A stretch of DNA of 64,000 nt. It comes from an uncultured Prevotella sp. (GTDB lineage Bacteria > Bacteroidota > Bacteroidia > Bacteroidales > Bacteroidaceae). This document shows, one piece after another, positions 8,045 to 16,855 of this stretch; the first letter of the stretch is position 1; each line of letters opens with the position of its first letter. A program made the translations under genes and the position numbers. The stretch spans positions 1 through 64,000 of the forward strand of contig CABQKA010000010.1 in NCBI GenBank assembly GCA_902464615.1, in the 5' to 3' direction. A model generated the notes under the pieces. That model did no database searches, was not told the DNA's origin, and saw nothing but the letters and a program-made list of their open reading frames with translations.

Positions 8045-9003
8045 CGGGATACGATTTTGTCGAAAACGCGCTTCCACAGCACGTGGAAGCTGAAAAGCAG
8101 CGGCGACGCCGTGACTGCGCGGCGGTAAGCGGGATGCGTGCACAGCCGTCTGAGCCAGCGGACGCAGCGGCGGTGACGGGCATAAGCGGCCTTAAGCCTG
8201 AGGGTGCCTTCCTGCGAATAGGCCAGGCTGTCCGGGGACATAGGCTCCACGCGGACAAGGCCTTTGGCACGAAGTTCCTCCATGAGCCGCGCGCCCTGCG
8301 GGCTACGGACGGCAAAGAGCGTCCGCCCTTCGGAAGGCACGGGAGGGTCGATGCGCCACGGGTCGGCCAGGACCACGTCCGCCGGGCCGCCGAATGCCGG
8401 CGGGCAAGAGAAGCAGCGGGGCATGCAGAACAGGCGCGAGTGGAATATCTTGGTCCACAGCGAGCCGATGTTGCCGACAAACTTCTGCCGGCCGTCGCGC
8501 AGAGAAATCTGTATCCCGCCGGGCCAGCCGTTGCCGCGGTAGCGGATGAGGGCCACGTCGCGCGGGGCCACGTGCAAACGGCGCAGCAAGTAGTCTGTCG
8601 CGGCAAACGACTGCTGCGACGAGCAGGTCAGCTCGATGAGGAAGCAGCCGATGCCGTGGCGGCTTAACAGGCTGCGCACCGCCTTGGCCTGACAGGGCAG
8701 ACACGTACACACGAGCGGACCGCGCAGCGAACCGGCCTGTTCTCTCAGGAAGCCCAGCAGGTCGACCTCGTGATAGATGCTGCCCACACTGGCATAGTCG
8801 GCAGCCGAAGTGACGATGTGCGGCCGGTAGCGCAGCGTGTGCGGGTCGAACGTGAAGGACACGGCAGCGGCCACGGCCCCGCTCTCAAGGAGGTAGCGGA
8901 TGATGGTGCTGCCCACACCGCCCGACGTGGCGGCATGGCGGACTGTGGGGTCGGCGGCATAGCCTGCGCCCACCTGGAACGGCGATGCTGAATAGGTGTT
9001 CAC
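8041..9003 (-). CDS. coenzyme F420 hydrogenase/dehydrogenase beta-subunit family protein, lacking the ferredoxin domain
   Basis: 320 residues. It matches the FrhB/FdhB N- and C-terminal domains: an opening SSGG-like ATSGGVGSTIIRYLLESG, a CTCLPCQAKAV segment, and a cysteine cluster CMPRCFSCPPAFGG followed by DVVLADPW. In Bacteroidota polysaccharide clusters such proteins usually carry an N-terminal two-cluster ferredoxin, which is absent here. Their role is unproven, but they recur beside pyruvyl transferases and flippases, as here. Translation appears to start at GTG 9003, overlapping the flippase stop by 4 bp. Confidence 0.85.
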   Translation of the reverse strand: MNTYSASPFQVGAGYAADPTVRHAATSGGVGSTIIRYLLESGAVAAAVSFTFDPHTLRYRPHIVTSAADYASVGSIYHEVDLLGFLREQAGSLRGPLVCTCLPCQAKAVRSLLSRHGIGCFLIELTCSSQQSFAATDYLLRRLHVAPRDVALIRYRGNGWPGGIQISLRDGRQKFVGNIGSLWTKIFHSRLFCMPRCFSCPPAFGGPADVVLADPWRIDPPVPSEGRTLFAVRSPQGARLMEELRAKGLVRVEPMSPDSLAYSQEGTLRLKAAYARHRRCVRWLRRLCTHPAYRRAVTASPLLFSFHVLWKRVFDKIVSR

Positions 9004-10340
9004 CTGATGTGTGATTTCAGTTTATACAAGTCCTTCCAACCCAAGCACAAAGCCCGTATCTGCATACGGAAAATGTGATGATAGCGGGGGATGAAGAGAT
9101 TGGCCAATCCTCCTGTAAACATGACCGTAATGATGGTGGCCCACGCCGACCCTTCTATGCCCCAGCGGGGCAGGAAGAAATAGTTGCACAACACGCAGAC
9201 CACACAGGACATGAGGTTGCGCACGAAGGCCACCTGGTGGATATTCTCGATAATGGTGAGCTGGCCCCCCGTGTCGGTAAGGGCCAGGCCGACGGCCTTA
9301 AAGGCCAGGATGTGCATGACGGGGACGGCGGCCAGATAGGCTGTGCCGTATGTATAGCGGATAATGTAATAGGAGAAAAGCGAGATGACGCAACTCACGA
9401 GCAGCGTGCTCCAAGTGGTAAGGTTCATCGCCCGCTGGGCCATCTGCCGGTAGCGCTCTTCGCTCTCTTTCCGGCAACGCACAAGGATAGGAGCCACCGT
9501 CTGTACCATGATGGAGGGGATGAAAGCGGCCAGGCCGACAAAGCTGGCAGCCGTAGAGAAGTATCCCAGTTGCTCGTTGTCGAGCATGTGGCTTATCATT
9601 ACCTGGTCGATGCGCTGGTAGACAATGACCGCCGCACTGGATATGAGTACAGGAAATGAAGTGGCGAGCAGATGGCGACCGAAGGTCCAGTCGAAACTCC
9701 AGGCGCGGAACGGGCCCACTCGTTTGCGGTATGCGACGGCATAACCGCTGGCCAACAGGAAAGCATCAAAGGCAAGGGCTACTATAAACGCCCAAAGCGG
9801 GGCGTGAAGGAGAAGCAGTACGATTTTTACGCCGGCTCCGGCCAGTGTGCGGAATATTTCGGACAAGACAACGTACTCGTTCTCGACAATCGAAGTGAAA
9901 TAATGGCGGATGACTTCTGAACAGGTGAAGAAGAGGGACGAAGAATACACGAGTATCATGACGCACGTTTCCCCGTCCTGGCCGGAAAAAAAGAGATAGA
10001 CCGCGATGGCCAGGACCGTCACCGCCGCGAGCGCCAGCCGCAGGCGGAAAGCGGTGCCCAAGATGACCTCGCGCGGCAAATCCTTGCGGGCCAGTTCGCG
10101 AATGGTGATTTCGTTCATCCCAAAGGTGGAGAACACACCGAACAAGGCCACGAGGCTGATGACATAGTTCATCAAGCCATACTGCTCCGGACCGAGATAG
10201 CGGGCCACGAGGATGCCCACGAACAACGTACTCAGCAGAGTCACCACTTTACCCGTCACGGCCCAGACCACGTTGCGCATCACCTTTCCCTGGGTGGAAT
10301 CGCTACAGAAAGCCGAGAGAAGTTTCCTGGGAAATGACAT
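9000..10340 (-). CDS. oligosaccharide flippase (Wzx/MATE-like)
   Basis: 446 residues with about 12 to 14 hydrophobic helices. It begins MSFPRKLLSAFCSDSTQGKVMRNVVWAVTG and continues with LVARYLGPEQYGLMNYVISLVALF, the hallmark opening of RfbX/Wzx flippases, which move lipid-linked oligosaccharides across the inner membrane. It begins 59 bp after the porN stop with no terminator or promoter seen between, so it may be co-transcribed with the secretion operon. Its stop overlaps the next gene by 4 bp. No glycosyltransferase lies beside it. Confidence 0.9.
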   Translation of the reverse strand: MSFPRKLLSAFCSDSTQGKVMRNVVWAVTGKVVTLLSTLFVGILVARYLGPEQYGLMNYVISLVALFGVFSTFGMNEITIRELARKDLPREVILGTAFRLRLALAAVTVLAIAVYLFFSGQDGETCVMILVYSSSLFFTCSEVIRHYFTSIVENEYVVLSEIFRTLAGAGVKIVLLLLHAPLWAFIVALAFDAFLLASGYAVAYRKRVGPFRAWSFDWTFGRHLLATSFPVLISSAAVIVYQRIDQVMISHMLDNEQLGYFSTAASFVGLAAFIPSIMVQTVAPILVRCRKESEERYRQMAQRAMNLTTWSTLLVSCVISLFSYYIIRYTYGTAYLAAVPVMHILAFKAVGLALTDTGGQLTIIENIHQVAFVRNLMSCVVCVLCNYFFLPRWGIEGSAWATIITVMFTGGLANLFIPRYHHIFRMQIRALCLGWKDLYKLKSHIR

Positions 10341-10399
10341 GGCAACTGTTTGGCAGACAATGGGGGCTTGGCATGGTGACTACGGGACGGCGAAGCGTA

Positions 10400-11473
10400 T
10401 CAGTGACGCTGACGGCGCACGCTGAAAGTGGCGGAACGCGAAGCGCCGGACGAGGAACGCTGCCGTTTTTTCGTGGCGGCCGCCTCCTTGTTTTCTTCTC
10501 CGCTGTTGCGGCTCGAAGCGGAACGGCGACCGGTGGTGGCACGCCGGGATGTGCGGCGCTCGCGCTTGCTCAAGGCTGCCAGGCTGTCGGCGGCAGCTTC
10601 CTCGGCCGCGGCGGCAGCCAAAGCGGCCGAGTCGCGCCCCCACACGCGGTCCTCGAAATCGACCAGCTGATGCTCGATGCGCTGGCGTTCCTTCACTAAG
10701 GCGGAATCGGTCGTAAACTCGTTGACCAGAATGCGGTCCTGCAAATTGGTCGTTTTATAAATGTCGCCCTTGTAAACGCCCAACGTGAAGAAATCGTCGG
10801 CCGACATGGTGGCGGCATTGTTCAGATTGCTCCCCATCAGCATAAGTTTGCTCAGATAAGGAGCCACGTCGGCATAACGTACCCAGAACATGGGATTTTG
10901 CGTATCGGCCCCGCCGAATTCGTCACCGCGTCGCAGGACGGGGCAAAGTGCCGTGACCTGCGTGCGGAAGGTAGCCGTATGCTGGTCGTAGTACACGCTC
11001 TCCTTGATAAAATAGGCTTTCACCTCATCCGAAGGCAGGTCCGCATCGTTCACACGCATCCGTCCGTCCTTCGTTTCGTAAAAGATATGGTAACGGTCCA
11101 GGATGTCTTTTCCCTTCACGCGGTTGCTTTCGGAAAAGTCCTCGTTACCGTCAAGTTTATAGTCGTAAGCCTTGACCGTGCCGCGCAATACAAGACGGAA
11201 GAGATACGTGAAAAGATTCATGCGGTCGCCCTGCGGAAGCGTGGGGTAATAAAGCACGGCGTTTGCATCTTTCGACAAATCGAGCACGCGGTAGATGTCG
11301 CGCCGCCAGGCAGCGTCGGCGGGCATAGTTTGTGCGACCGGGAAGTCGCGGTAGGCAGATGCCGTGCGGACGGCCTGCTCCTGCTTTTGCTCTTGGGCTT
11401 GCCGGCGGGCGGGGGGCTGGGCCGATGCCGCCAAAGCGACAAGACAAAGACCGAATAAGATGAAGCGTTTCAT
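10400..11473 (-). CDS. porN: type IX secretion system protein PorN/GldN
   Basis: 357 residues, close to the 360 of Porphyromonas PorN. It has an N-terminal signal peptide (KRFILFGLCLVALAASA) and then a periplasmic domain with VYRVLDLSKDANAVLYYP-like and MNLFTYLFRLVLRGTVKAYDY segments typical of GldN. PorN pairs with the lipoprotein PorK to form the large periplasmic ring of the system. The last 65 residues are rich in Ser, Arg, Lys and Ala, a strongly basic low-complexity tail. It is the fifth gene of the operon, 60 bp after porM. Confidence 0.93.
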   Translation of the reverse strand: MKRFILFGLCLVALAASAQPPARRQAQEQKQEQAVRTASAYRDFPVAQTMPADAAWRRDIYRVLDLSKDANAVLYYPTLPQGDRMNLFTYLFRLVLRGTVKAYDYKLDGNEDFSESNRVKGKDILDRYHIFYETKDGRMRVNDADLPSDEVKAYFIKESVYYDQHTATFRTQVTALCPVLRRGDEFGGADTQNPMFWVRYADVAPYLSKLMLMGSNLNNAATMSADDFFTLGVYKGDIYKTTNLQDRILVNEFTTDSALVKERQRIEHQLVDFEDRVWGRDSAALAAAAAEEAAADSLAALSKRERRTSRRATTGRRSASSRNSGEENKEAAATKKRQRSSSGASRSATFSVRRQRH

Positions 11474-11533
11474 TGCTGGATGTTTTTTCTGTTTTTGAAC
11501 TGACGCCGAATGCGCCGGTGTGGCGGGACGCTA

Positions 11534-13087
11534 TCAGTTGACAATGATTTCCACGGACTGGGGCAACGTGCGCTCTATACCGTCCGGCCCGACAGCCCGT
11601 ACCCGTGAGATGTAGAAGCGTTGGCCACGGCGTAAGGAGCGCATCAAATCGCGCTGCGCCGCAGTGAAGTCTGAGCCGGCGGATGTCTCGGGACGTGCGT
11701 TCCCCATACGGTCGAAGAAGACCGTCTCGAAACTGAGCACGCGGAACGAAATGTCGAGCAAGCCGTCGTCGATGGCGGCACCGATGCCTGCAGCAGCGAG
11801 CAATTGCGCCTTGCCCAAATGGCCACCTTTGAAGCGGTCGGTCCCGACGGCAATGTAAGCGGTAGGATCGGGGAGCTTACGTACTTTGAACGTGAAGTTT
11901 CCCATTTCCTGAGACCGGCCGTTCACTTCGCCGGTTACCGTAAAAGTGACATCGCGCCCTACGGCGGCAGGACGGACTATGTATTTTCCGCCACCAGAAG
12001 CGGTAAGCGTCCCCCCGGACATGGCCAGGTGTATTTTATCGGCCGGGATGCCGGAAGCGGACACGCTGACAGGGTTGTCGAACCCGGCATACAGCACGTT
12101 CATCAAATCCGCCGCCACCGTAGCCCCGGCCGGCGATGCGATGACGTTATAGCGCTGCGTGAACTGGCGGCGGATGATTTCACCGGAGGCATTGGGCATC
12201 TGAATAAAACCGGAGAAGCTATACTGGCCCGGACCGCCGACGCGAAACTCATAATTCCCGTTGGAAGATATACGGCGGCCATTGACATAAATCTCCGGAC
12301 GCTGCGTGGTGTCGACAGCCGCCATGACGATCCGAGAGCGGAACATTTCTCCGGGATAAAGTGTCGTGGCTTCGGGCATGACATAAGCGTTAAGCTCATT
12401 GACGCGGATATCTTTCAAGTCTATGTTGGCAACAAGCCCGCGAAGCACTTCCCCTTCAGCGGTACGGACGTCGCTCTGAAGTTTGGTCAGCATAGTGACA
12501 GCGGCTATGGCAGGCATGGATTCAAACATGTACTCTTGCCAGTCCTTGCCCATGTAGTCTTCTGTGCGAGGCACCTCGGTGCTAAGGTTGGAAGAGATGA
12601 TAGCCCGCTGCCGGGGGTCGTGCACGTGGGCCAATATACGGTTGCGAAAGCTGTTCACATTGTCGTACAGTTTCTTACCTTGCCCGCGTACAGGCGCCAG
12701 CATGATGTGTCCGGCTGCCTCGAGGTCTTCCTTATTTCTAATCTCGTCGGGATTGCCATCCGCTCCGTCCGCCTCGCGGGCAATGGCCCATCTTAACTCT
12801 TCGGCGAAGTTGTAAAGAGAATCAGACATGCGCTTCACCGACATAGCCCGGTCATACCATGGCTTCACTTTGGACGGATTGGCCTTCAGCTGTTCGGCGA
12901 GATCGGCATATGTGGCCTCGTTCTCCTTAATCACGTTTTCAGTGGAACGGTTCAGGCTGGCACCGACTAAATCGAAACCTTTGAGGACTTCATTAGACAC
13001 GTTGAGCGCAAGCATCGCCAGCAAGACGATATACATAAGGTTTATCATCTTCTGACGGGGCGAAACGGGTCTTTTTTTGATTACCAT
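11534..13087 (-). CDS. porM: type IX secretion system protein PorM/GldM
   Basis: 517 residues, matching PorM/GldM. The conserved N-terminus VIKKRPVSPRQKMINLMYIVLLAMLALNVS gives one transmembrane helix, followed by a long periplasmic part of stacked domains with Ig-like character. With PorL it forms the rotary, proton-driven motor of the type IX secretion system and contacts the PorK/N ring. The ATG at 13087 is chosen because the conserved N-terminus starts there; an upstream extension would overlap porL. It lies 28 bp after porL. Confidence 0.95.
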   Translation of the reverse strand: MVIKKRPVSPRQKMINLMYIVLLAMLALNVSNEVLKGFDLVGASLNRSTENVIKENEATYADLAEQLKANPSKVKPWYDRAMSVKRMSDSLYNFAEELRWAIAREADGADGNPDEIRNKEDLEAAGHIMLAPVRGQGKKLYDNVNSFRNRILAHVHDPRQRAIISSNLSTEVPRTEDYMGKDWQEYMFESMPAIAAVTMLTKLQSDVRTAEGEVLRGLVANIDLKDIRVNELNAYVMPEATTLYPGEMFRSRIVMAAVDTTQRPEIYVNGRRISSNGNYEFRVGGPGQYSFSGFIQMPNASGEIIRRQFTQRYNVIASPAGATVAADLMNVLYAGFDNPVSVSASGIPADKIHLAMSGGTLTASGGGKYIVRPAAVGRDVTFTVTGEVNGRSQEMGNFTFKVRKLPDPTAYIAVGTDRFKGGHLGKAQLLAAAGIGAAIDDGLLDISFRVLSFETVFFDRMGNARPETSAGSDFTAAQRDLMRSLRRGQRFYISRVRAVGPDGIERTLPQSVEIIVN

Positions 13088-13115
13088 TGCTCTGTGGGAT
13101 TGTCTGTGTATTCCG

Positions 13116-14042
13116 TTACTGAACGTTGCCCGTCGACGTAGGAGCAGCCGGGGCGGCATCACGCATATTGACGGTAAGCGCTTGGATCATACGGCCATAA
13201 ACGGTATTGAGTTCTGCAATCTGGCGGGCCAGCCGTTGCGTTTGTTCGTTGATTTGGTCTATCGTACCGACTTGGAGACTGATGCCTTTGAGGTGCAGCT
13301 CATAAACCTTGTTAATAGCCGTCAGTGTTCGGTTAAGGTTCTCCATTTCCTCACTGTCACGGGCCAGGCGGGCACTTTGTTCGTCGACCTTGGCCAATGT
13401 TTCTGCCAAAGCCTGCATCTTTTCAATGTAAGTCTGCGTGGCGGCTTCCATTTCGGGGGAAAGGACCGCCTGCGCCCGGTGCAGTAATTCGTCGTTGGCT
13501 GCGCGGATGATGGCAGCCAGTTGCTGCGCGTTGACATCTGCAGACGACAACGTGCCTTCTTGAGCTTCGACAGCCGGTGAAGCGGCGGGAGCGGCTGCCG
13601 ATGCGGCAGATGCCCCGACTGCGGTACCTGAGATGACGACCGTAGCTGGAGAAGTTACCGAGACGCCAGCTCCGGCGACGTTAGGCGCAGCGGCGCGCCC
13701 GACGCTCTCTGTCTGCGGCGCGGAAACTGGTTCGTCTTCTTCGTCGTCCAAGCCTAAGCGTGCTGCGATTTCCTCGTCCGTTTCATAGTCGGGAGGCAAT
13801 TCTTTGCCTACTTCCGTCTTGTCGAACGGGCGGTCGAAAGCCGAAAGAAAGAATACGACGACTTCCGTACCCATGCCGAGAAACAGCATCATGTTACCAC
13901 CCGGCAAATGGGTTAATTTGAAAAGCGCACCGAGGATGACGATGGAAGCACCCCAACTGTAAGCGTAATTCAGGAAGGTCTGGCCGGGCACGCTGTCCAT
14001 CCAATGCTGCAGCCTGACTACGAAGTTTATTTTTCTTGGCAT
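13116..14042 (-). CDS. porL: type IX secretion system inner-membrane motor protein PorL/GldL
   Basis: 308 residues, near the 309 of Porphyromonas PorL and longer than flavobacterial GldL. Two helices (about 27-44 and 50-68) carry the conserved GTEVVVFF, with Glu60 the likely proton-path residue. An acidic and Ala/Pro-rich linker (about 90-170) leads to a long cytosolic coiled coil (about 185-295). With PorM it powers secretion. It lies 54 bp after porK in the operon. Confidence 0.95.
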   Translation of the reverse strand: MPRKINFVVRLQHWMDSVPGQTFLNYAYSWGASIVILGALFKLTHLPGGNMMLFLGMGTEVVVFFLSAFDRPFDKTEVGKELPPDYETDEEIAARLGLDDEEDEPVSAPQTESVGRAAAPNVAGAGVSVTSPATVVISGTAVGASAASAAAPAASPAVEAQEGTLSSADVNAQQLAAIIRAANDELLHRAQAVLSPEMEAATQTYIEKMQALAETLAKVDEQSARLARDSEEMENLNRTLTAINKVYELHLKGISLQVGTIDQINEQTQRLARQIAELNTVYGRMIQALTVNMRDAAPAAPTSTGNVQ

Positions 14043-14096
14043 AATCGTCTAAAGAAAGGTTGTTTTAGTTAGGAGGAAGTCTCTGTGGGATAGGAG

Positions 14097-15584
14097 TTAA
14101 CGTTTCTGCTTGCCAGAGGCACTGCTGCTGACCGTAGTTGCCTTGGAACGGACGCAGCGGAATCCGATATAGGAGCGCGGCTGATTCTGATATTCCCACG
14201 TCCGCCAGGCTGAGCGGATATAGGAAAGCGGGTCTTTCCACGATCCTCCACGTACACTCTTGCGTTTCAATACATACGGGTCCTCCTGTGCGGCGTTGTA
14301 GCTGAGCTGCGGGTTCAAGTCGGCCATGGCGGCTACGCCGGCTTCCGTGTAAACCGTGCTCGTCCACTCGGCTACATTACCGGCCATGTCGTAAAGCCCG
14401 TTGGAGTTGGCTCCATAAATGCCTGTTTTCGACGTTATCAGGTTGCCGTCATCCGTATAGTTGCCCTCTTCTGGCTTGAAGTTGGCATAAAAACAGCCCT
14501 TTTCATTCTTCATCTCCATGCCTTCCCAAGGATAAGGATTTCCTTCTTTCCCTCTTGCGGCATATTCCCATTCTATTTCCGTCGGCAAGCGATAGCGCTG
14601 AATGTAGCGGGCCTGCGGTCCCAGGCTACGCAGCAGATAATTCGTACGCCACGCGCAGAAAGCCTCCGCCTGTTCCCACGTGACCCCTACGACGGGATAA
14701 TCGTTGTAGGCCGGCGATGTGAAATATAGGCGCATGTACGCTTCGTTGTTGGCGTTGGGAAAATCGTTCACCCAGCAAGTGGTATCGGGATAGACGCGGA
14801 CAATGTATGTGTTGAGGAAGTCGTACAGGCTGGAGAGCGGCCGCTCAATGGTCTGGCGCACGATCTCACCGTTCTCGTCAATATACGCCGTATCTTTGGA
14901 AATCATGACCACCTCGTCGGGGTCCACGTCCTCGTCCGTGTTCAAGTTGCGCTCTTTGGGGTCGAGGCGGTATTTGCGCAAGGCCGCTTTCTCGTAGTCG
15001 AAGATTTCGTAGCGGTAGATGAGCTGCTTCGTGTCGAGCATCATTGTCCCGTCGATGGGGTGGCGCTTATAGACGCTCATGATGGCGCGCTCCTGGTCTT
15101 CGTCCGGTTTACGCCAGGGAATGGGTTTGGACCAGTTCAAATGGGGTGTAACGGGCTCGCCGTATTTGTCCTCCTCTATCTTGTACGTTTCGTCGCCGCC
15201 ATAAGCGGGGTCGGCCAGCCGTTCGCGGATGATGGAGTCGCGTACCCACTCCACGAACTGGCGGTACATGGAGTTCGTCACCTCCGTCTCGTCCATCCAG
15301 AAACCGTCCACGGAAATGTCCTTCTCCGGCGTTACCGTTCCCCATAGCGAATCGTTCTCGCCGAGGCCCACCTTCAAGTAGCCGCGCTTCACCTCTACCA
15401 TCCCGTAGGGAGCCGGTTCGTTGAAGGCCACACCGCGTTGCCCCGTCACTTCGCCGCCGCTCGACATGGCACGGCCGCCGCCGAAGCAGGCCGTCAGCGA
15501 CAGGCAGGTTACAAGGGCCACAGCTGCTGCTGTCAATCCCCGTTTCCCTGTCACTGCGGTTCCCGTATGTATTGTTCGTCTCAT
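14097..15584 (-). CDS. porK: type IX secretion system lipoprotein PorK/GldK (FGE/SUMF1-like)
   Basis: 495 residues, close to the 491 of Porphyromonas PorK. A lipoprotein signal ends in a lipobox (LTAC, Cys at about 33). The body is a formylglycine-generating-enzyme-like fold: MDETEVTNSMYRQFVEWV near residue 95, RLPTEIEWEYAARG, and the C-terminal VRGGSWKDPLSYIRSAWR and IGFRCVRS blocks. It is thought to be non-catalytic here and to form the outer-membrane-linked ring with PorN. It is the second gene of the operon. Confidence 0.95.
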   Translation of the reverse strand: MRRTIHTGTAVTGKRGLTAAAVALVTCLSLTACFGGGRAMSSGGEVTGQRGVAFNEPAPYGMVEVKRGYLKVGLGENDSLWGTVTPEKDISVDGFWMDETEVTNSMYRQFVEWVRDSIIRERLADPAYGGDETYKIEEDKYGEPVTPHLNWSKPIPWRKPDEDQERAIMSVYKRHPIDGTMMLDTKQLIYRYEIFDYEKAALRKYRLDPKERNLNTDEDVDPDEVVMISKDTAYIDENGEIVRQTIERPLSSLYDFLNTYIVRVYPDTTCWVNDFPNANNEAYMRLYFTSPAYNDYPVVGVTWEQAEAFCAWRTNYLLRSLGPQARYIQRYRLPTEIEWEYAARGKEGNPYPWEGMEMKNEKGCFYANFKPEEGNYTDDGNLITSKTGIYGANSNGLYDMAGNVAEWTSTVYTEAGVAAMADLNPQLSYNAAQEDPYVLKRKSVRGGSWKDPLSYIRSAWRTWEYQNQPRSYIGFRCVRSKATTVSSSASGKQKR

Positions 15585-15644
15585 TGCTGATTATGATATA
15601 TTATATATAGGTATAGATTTTCGCATTCGTCGCCGCACTTATAC

Positions 15645-16631
15645 TTACAGATAACGGACGCTCTTGTGAAGGTTCTTGCTCTTTTTCCCAAGGTTCAAGT
15701 CCAGGCGGTAGCCTATGGTCACCTCGTGGAAGCCGCTCTCCAAGCCGATACCTTCCGTACTGGCTTCGTAGGAATAGCTGATGTCCACGCCGTGGAACAT
15801 GCCGCCTACGAAAACGGCCACCGAATGAAGCGGGCTATAATTGACACCGCCATACAGCCGCTTCTTTTCCTTGGCATAAAGCAGGCGTGCCGTAACGTCC
15901 GCCCGGAATGCCGAACCGTCGTAGCGCAACATGACCGAGGGAACTATTGTAAATAACGGCGTCCGGGTCCGGATATTGTAGCCTGCCGTAAAATTATATA
16001 AAGATTTAACTTTTATCTCGTTCGTTTCGCCCAGCAGGACGGTCGGCGCCGTCAGGTGCTGCGCGCCAACTCCCGCGTAAAGCGGTCCACGGACATAGTA
16101 AAGGCCTGCAGACACGTCAAACTTCGAGCCGCTCACTTCGCTGGTCGGGAACGCCGGGTCGTTCGCGTCGCCCAAATCCGCCTGCGAGCCGTCCACCTTC
16201 TCGTTGAGCATGTCCAGTTCCGCGCCGATGCTCAGCGTGCCGCCGAAAAGTTTCAGGTGGTAAGCATATAGCACGGAAAAGCGCTGGTGCGCGAAGAGAC
16301 CGAACTCGTCGCGCAGGAAACCGACGCCCACGCCATGACGCGTTTTCCCGATCTGGAAAGCCATATCCGCGCCGGCGTACATGGTGCTTCCTCCGTCCTC
16401 AAACCCCGAGGCGTGGCTCTGGTAAGCGGCATTGATAGACAATTGCGGCGTGCGGCCGGCCGCGGCGGGGTTGAACTGCGTCTCCAGTTGCCAATAATGC
16501 AGGAAAGCGGGGTCCTGCTGGCCGTGCGCCATAGGCACAAAGAAGAGGGCCGACGCCACCGCCGCAGCAAGACGGCAGCCGGCGGACCCGCCTCCCAGCC
16601 TCCGCAACCACCTGCCGAGGCATGCCCCCAT
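15645..16631 (-). CDS. porP: type IX secretion membrane protein PorP/SprF
   Basis: 328 residues from ATG 16631. A GTG at 16664 would add 11 residues, but the ATG gives an ordinary signal peptide (positively charged start, LAAAVASALFFVPMAHG, cut before QQDP). The start of the mature chain, QQDPAFLHYWQLETQFNPAAAG, is the PorP/SprF signature, and outer-membrane beta strands follow, including YAYHLKLFGGTLSIGAELDML. It is the first gene of the secretion operon, whose promoter lies at 16707-16737. Its product is an outer-membrane barrel linked to the PorK/N ring and sometimes to substrate anchoring. Confidence 0.93.
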   Translation of the reverse strand: MGACLGRWLRRLGGGSAGCRLAAAVASALFFVPMAHGQQDPAFLHYWQLETQFNPAAAGRTPQLSINAAYQSHASGFEDGGSTMYAGADMAFQIGKTRHGVGVGFLRDEFGLFAHQRFSVLYAYHLKLFGGTLSIGAELDMLNEKVDGSQADLGDANDPAFPTSEVSGSKFDVSAGLYYVRGPLYAGVGAQHLTAPTVLLGETNEIKVKSLYNFTAGYNIRTRTPLFTIVPSVMLRYDGSAFRADVTARLLYAKEKKRLYGGVNYSPLHSVAVFVGGMFHGVDISYSYEASTEGIGLESGFHEVTIGYRLDLNLGKKSKNLHKSVRYL

Positions 16632-16688
16632 ACGCGGGGCAAAGGCTTCTGTCGTGCTGTTCACGCTTTTTCTTGTCGTAACAATTGA

Positions 16689-16702
16689 CCGGGCTTAGCC
16701 CG
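16689..16702. repeat. single near-palindrome unit C in the porP leader
   Basis: One copy of the dispersed motif (CCGGGCTTAGCCCG) lies just downstream of the -7 element of the porP operon, within the predicted leader. It is the only isolated unit seen and the only one placed directly at a transcription start. Confidence 0.7.
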
Positions 16703-16706
16703 CCTG

Positions 16707-16737
16707 CAAAGATAAAGAAGAATCGGCAACCTTACAA
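16707..16737 (-). promoter_or_regulatory. promoter of the porP-porKLMN operon
   Basis: On the minus strand TATCTTTG (16714-16707) is preceded by TTG (16737-16735) with a 20-nt spacer, a good Bacteroidota promoter match. The predicted leader is about 70 nt and contains repeat unit C. Confidence 0.65.
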
Positions 16738-16793
16738 GCACTGCCCCCAAAAAGGCGCGGGGAGCACCGGCACAAGGCGTGTCCGTACAACGA

Positions 16794-16830
16794 AAAATGG
16801 AGGCCCGCGGACTTTTTCCCGCGGGCCTCC
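16794..16830 (-). terminator. terminator of the large surface-protein gene
   Basis: A 12-bp GC-rich stem (16799-16810 with 16819-16830, GGAGGCCCGCGG) is followed on the minus strand by ATTTTTCG. It sits 26 bp past the stop of the surface-protein gene. Confidence 0.8.
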
Positions 16831-16855
16831 CAAAGAATCCTTGACACAAACGGCG

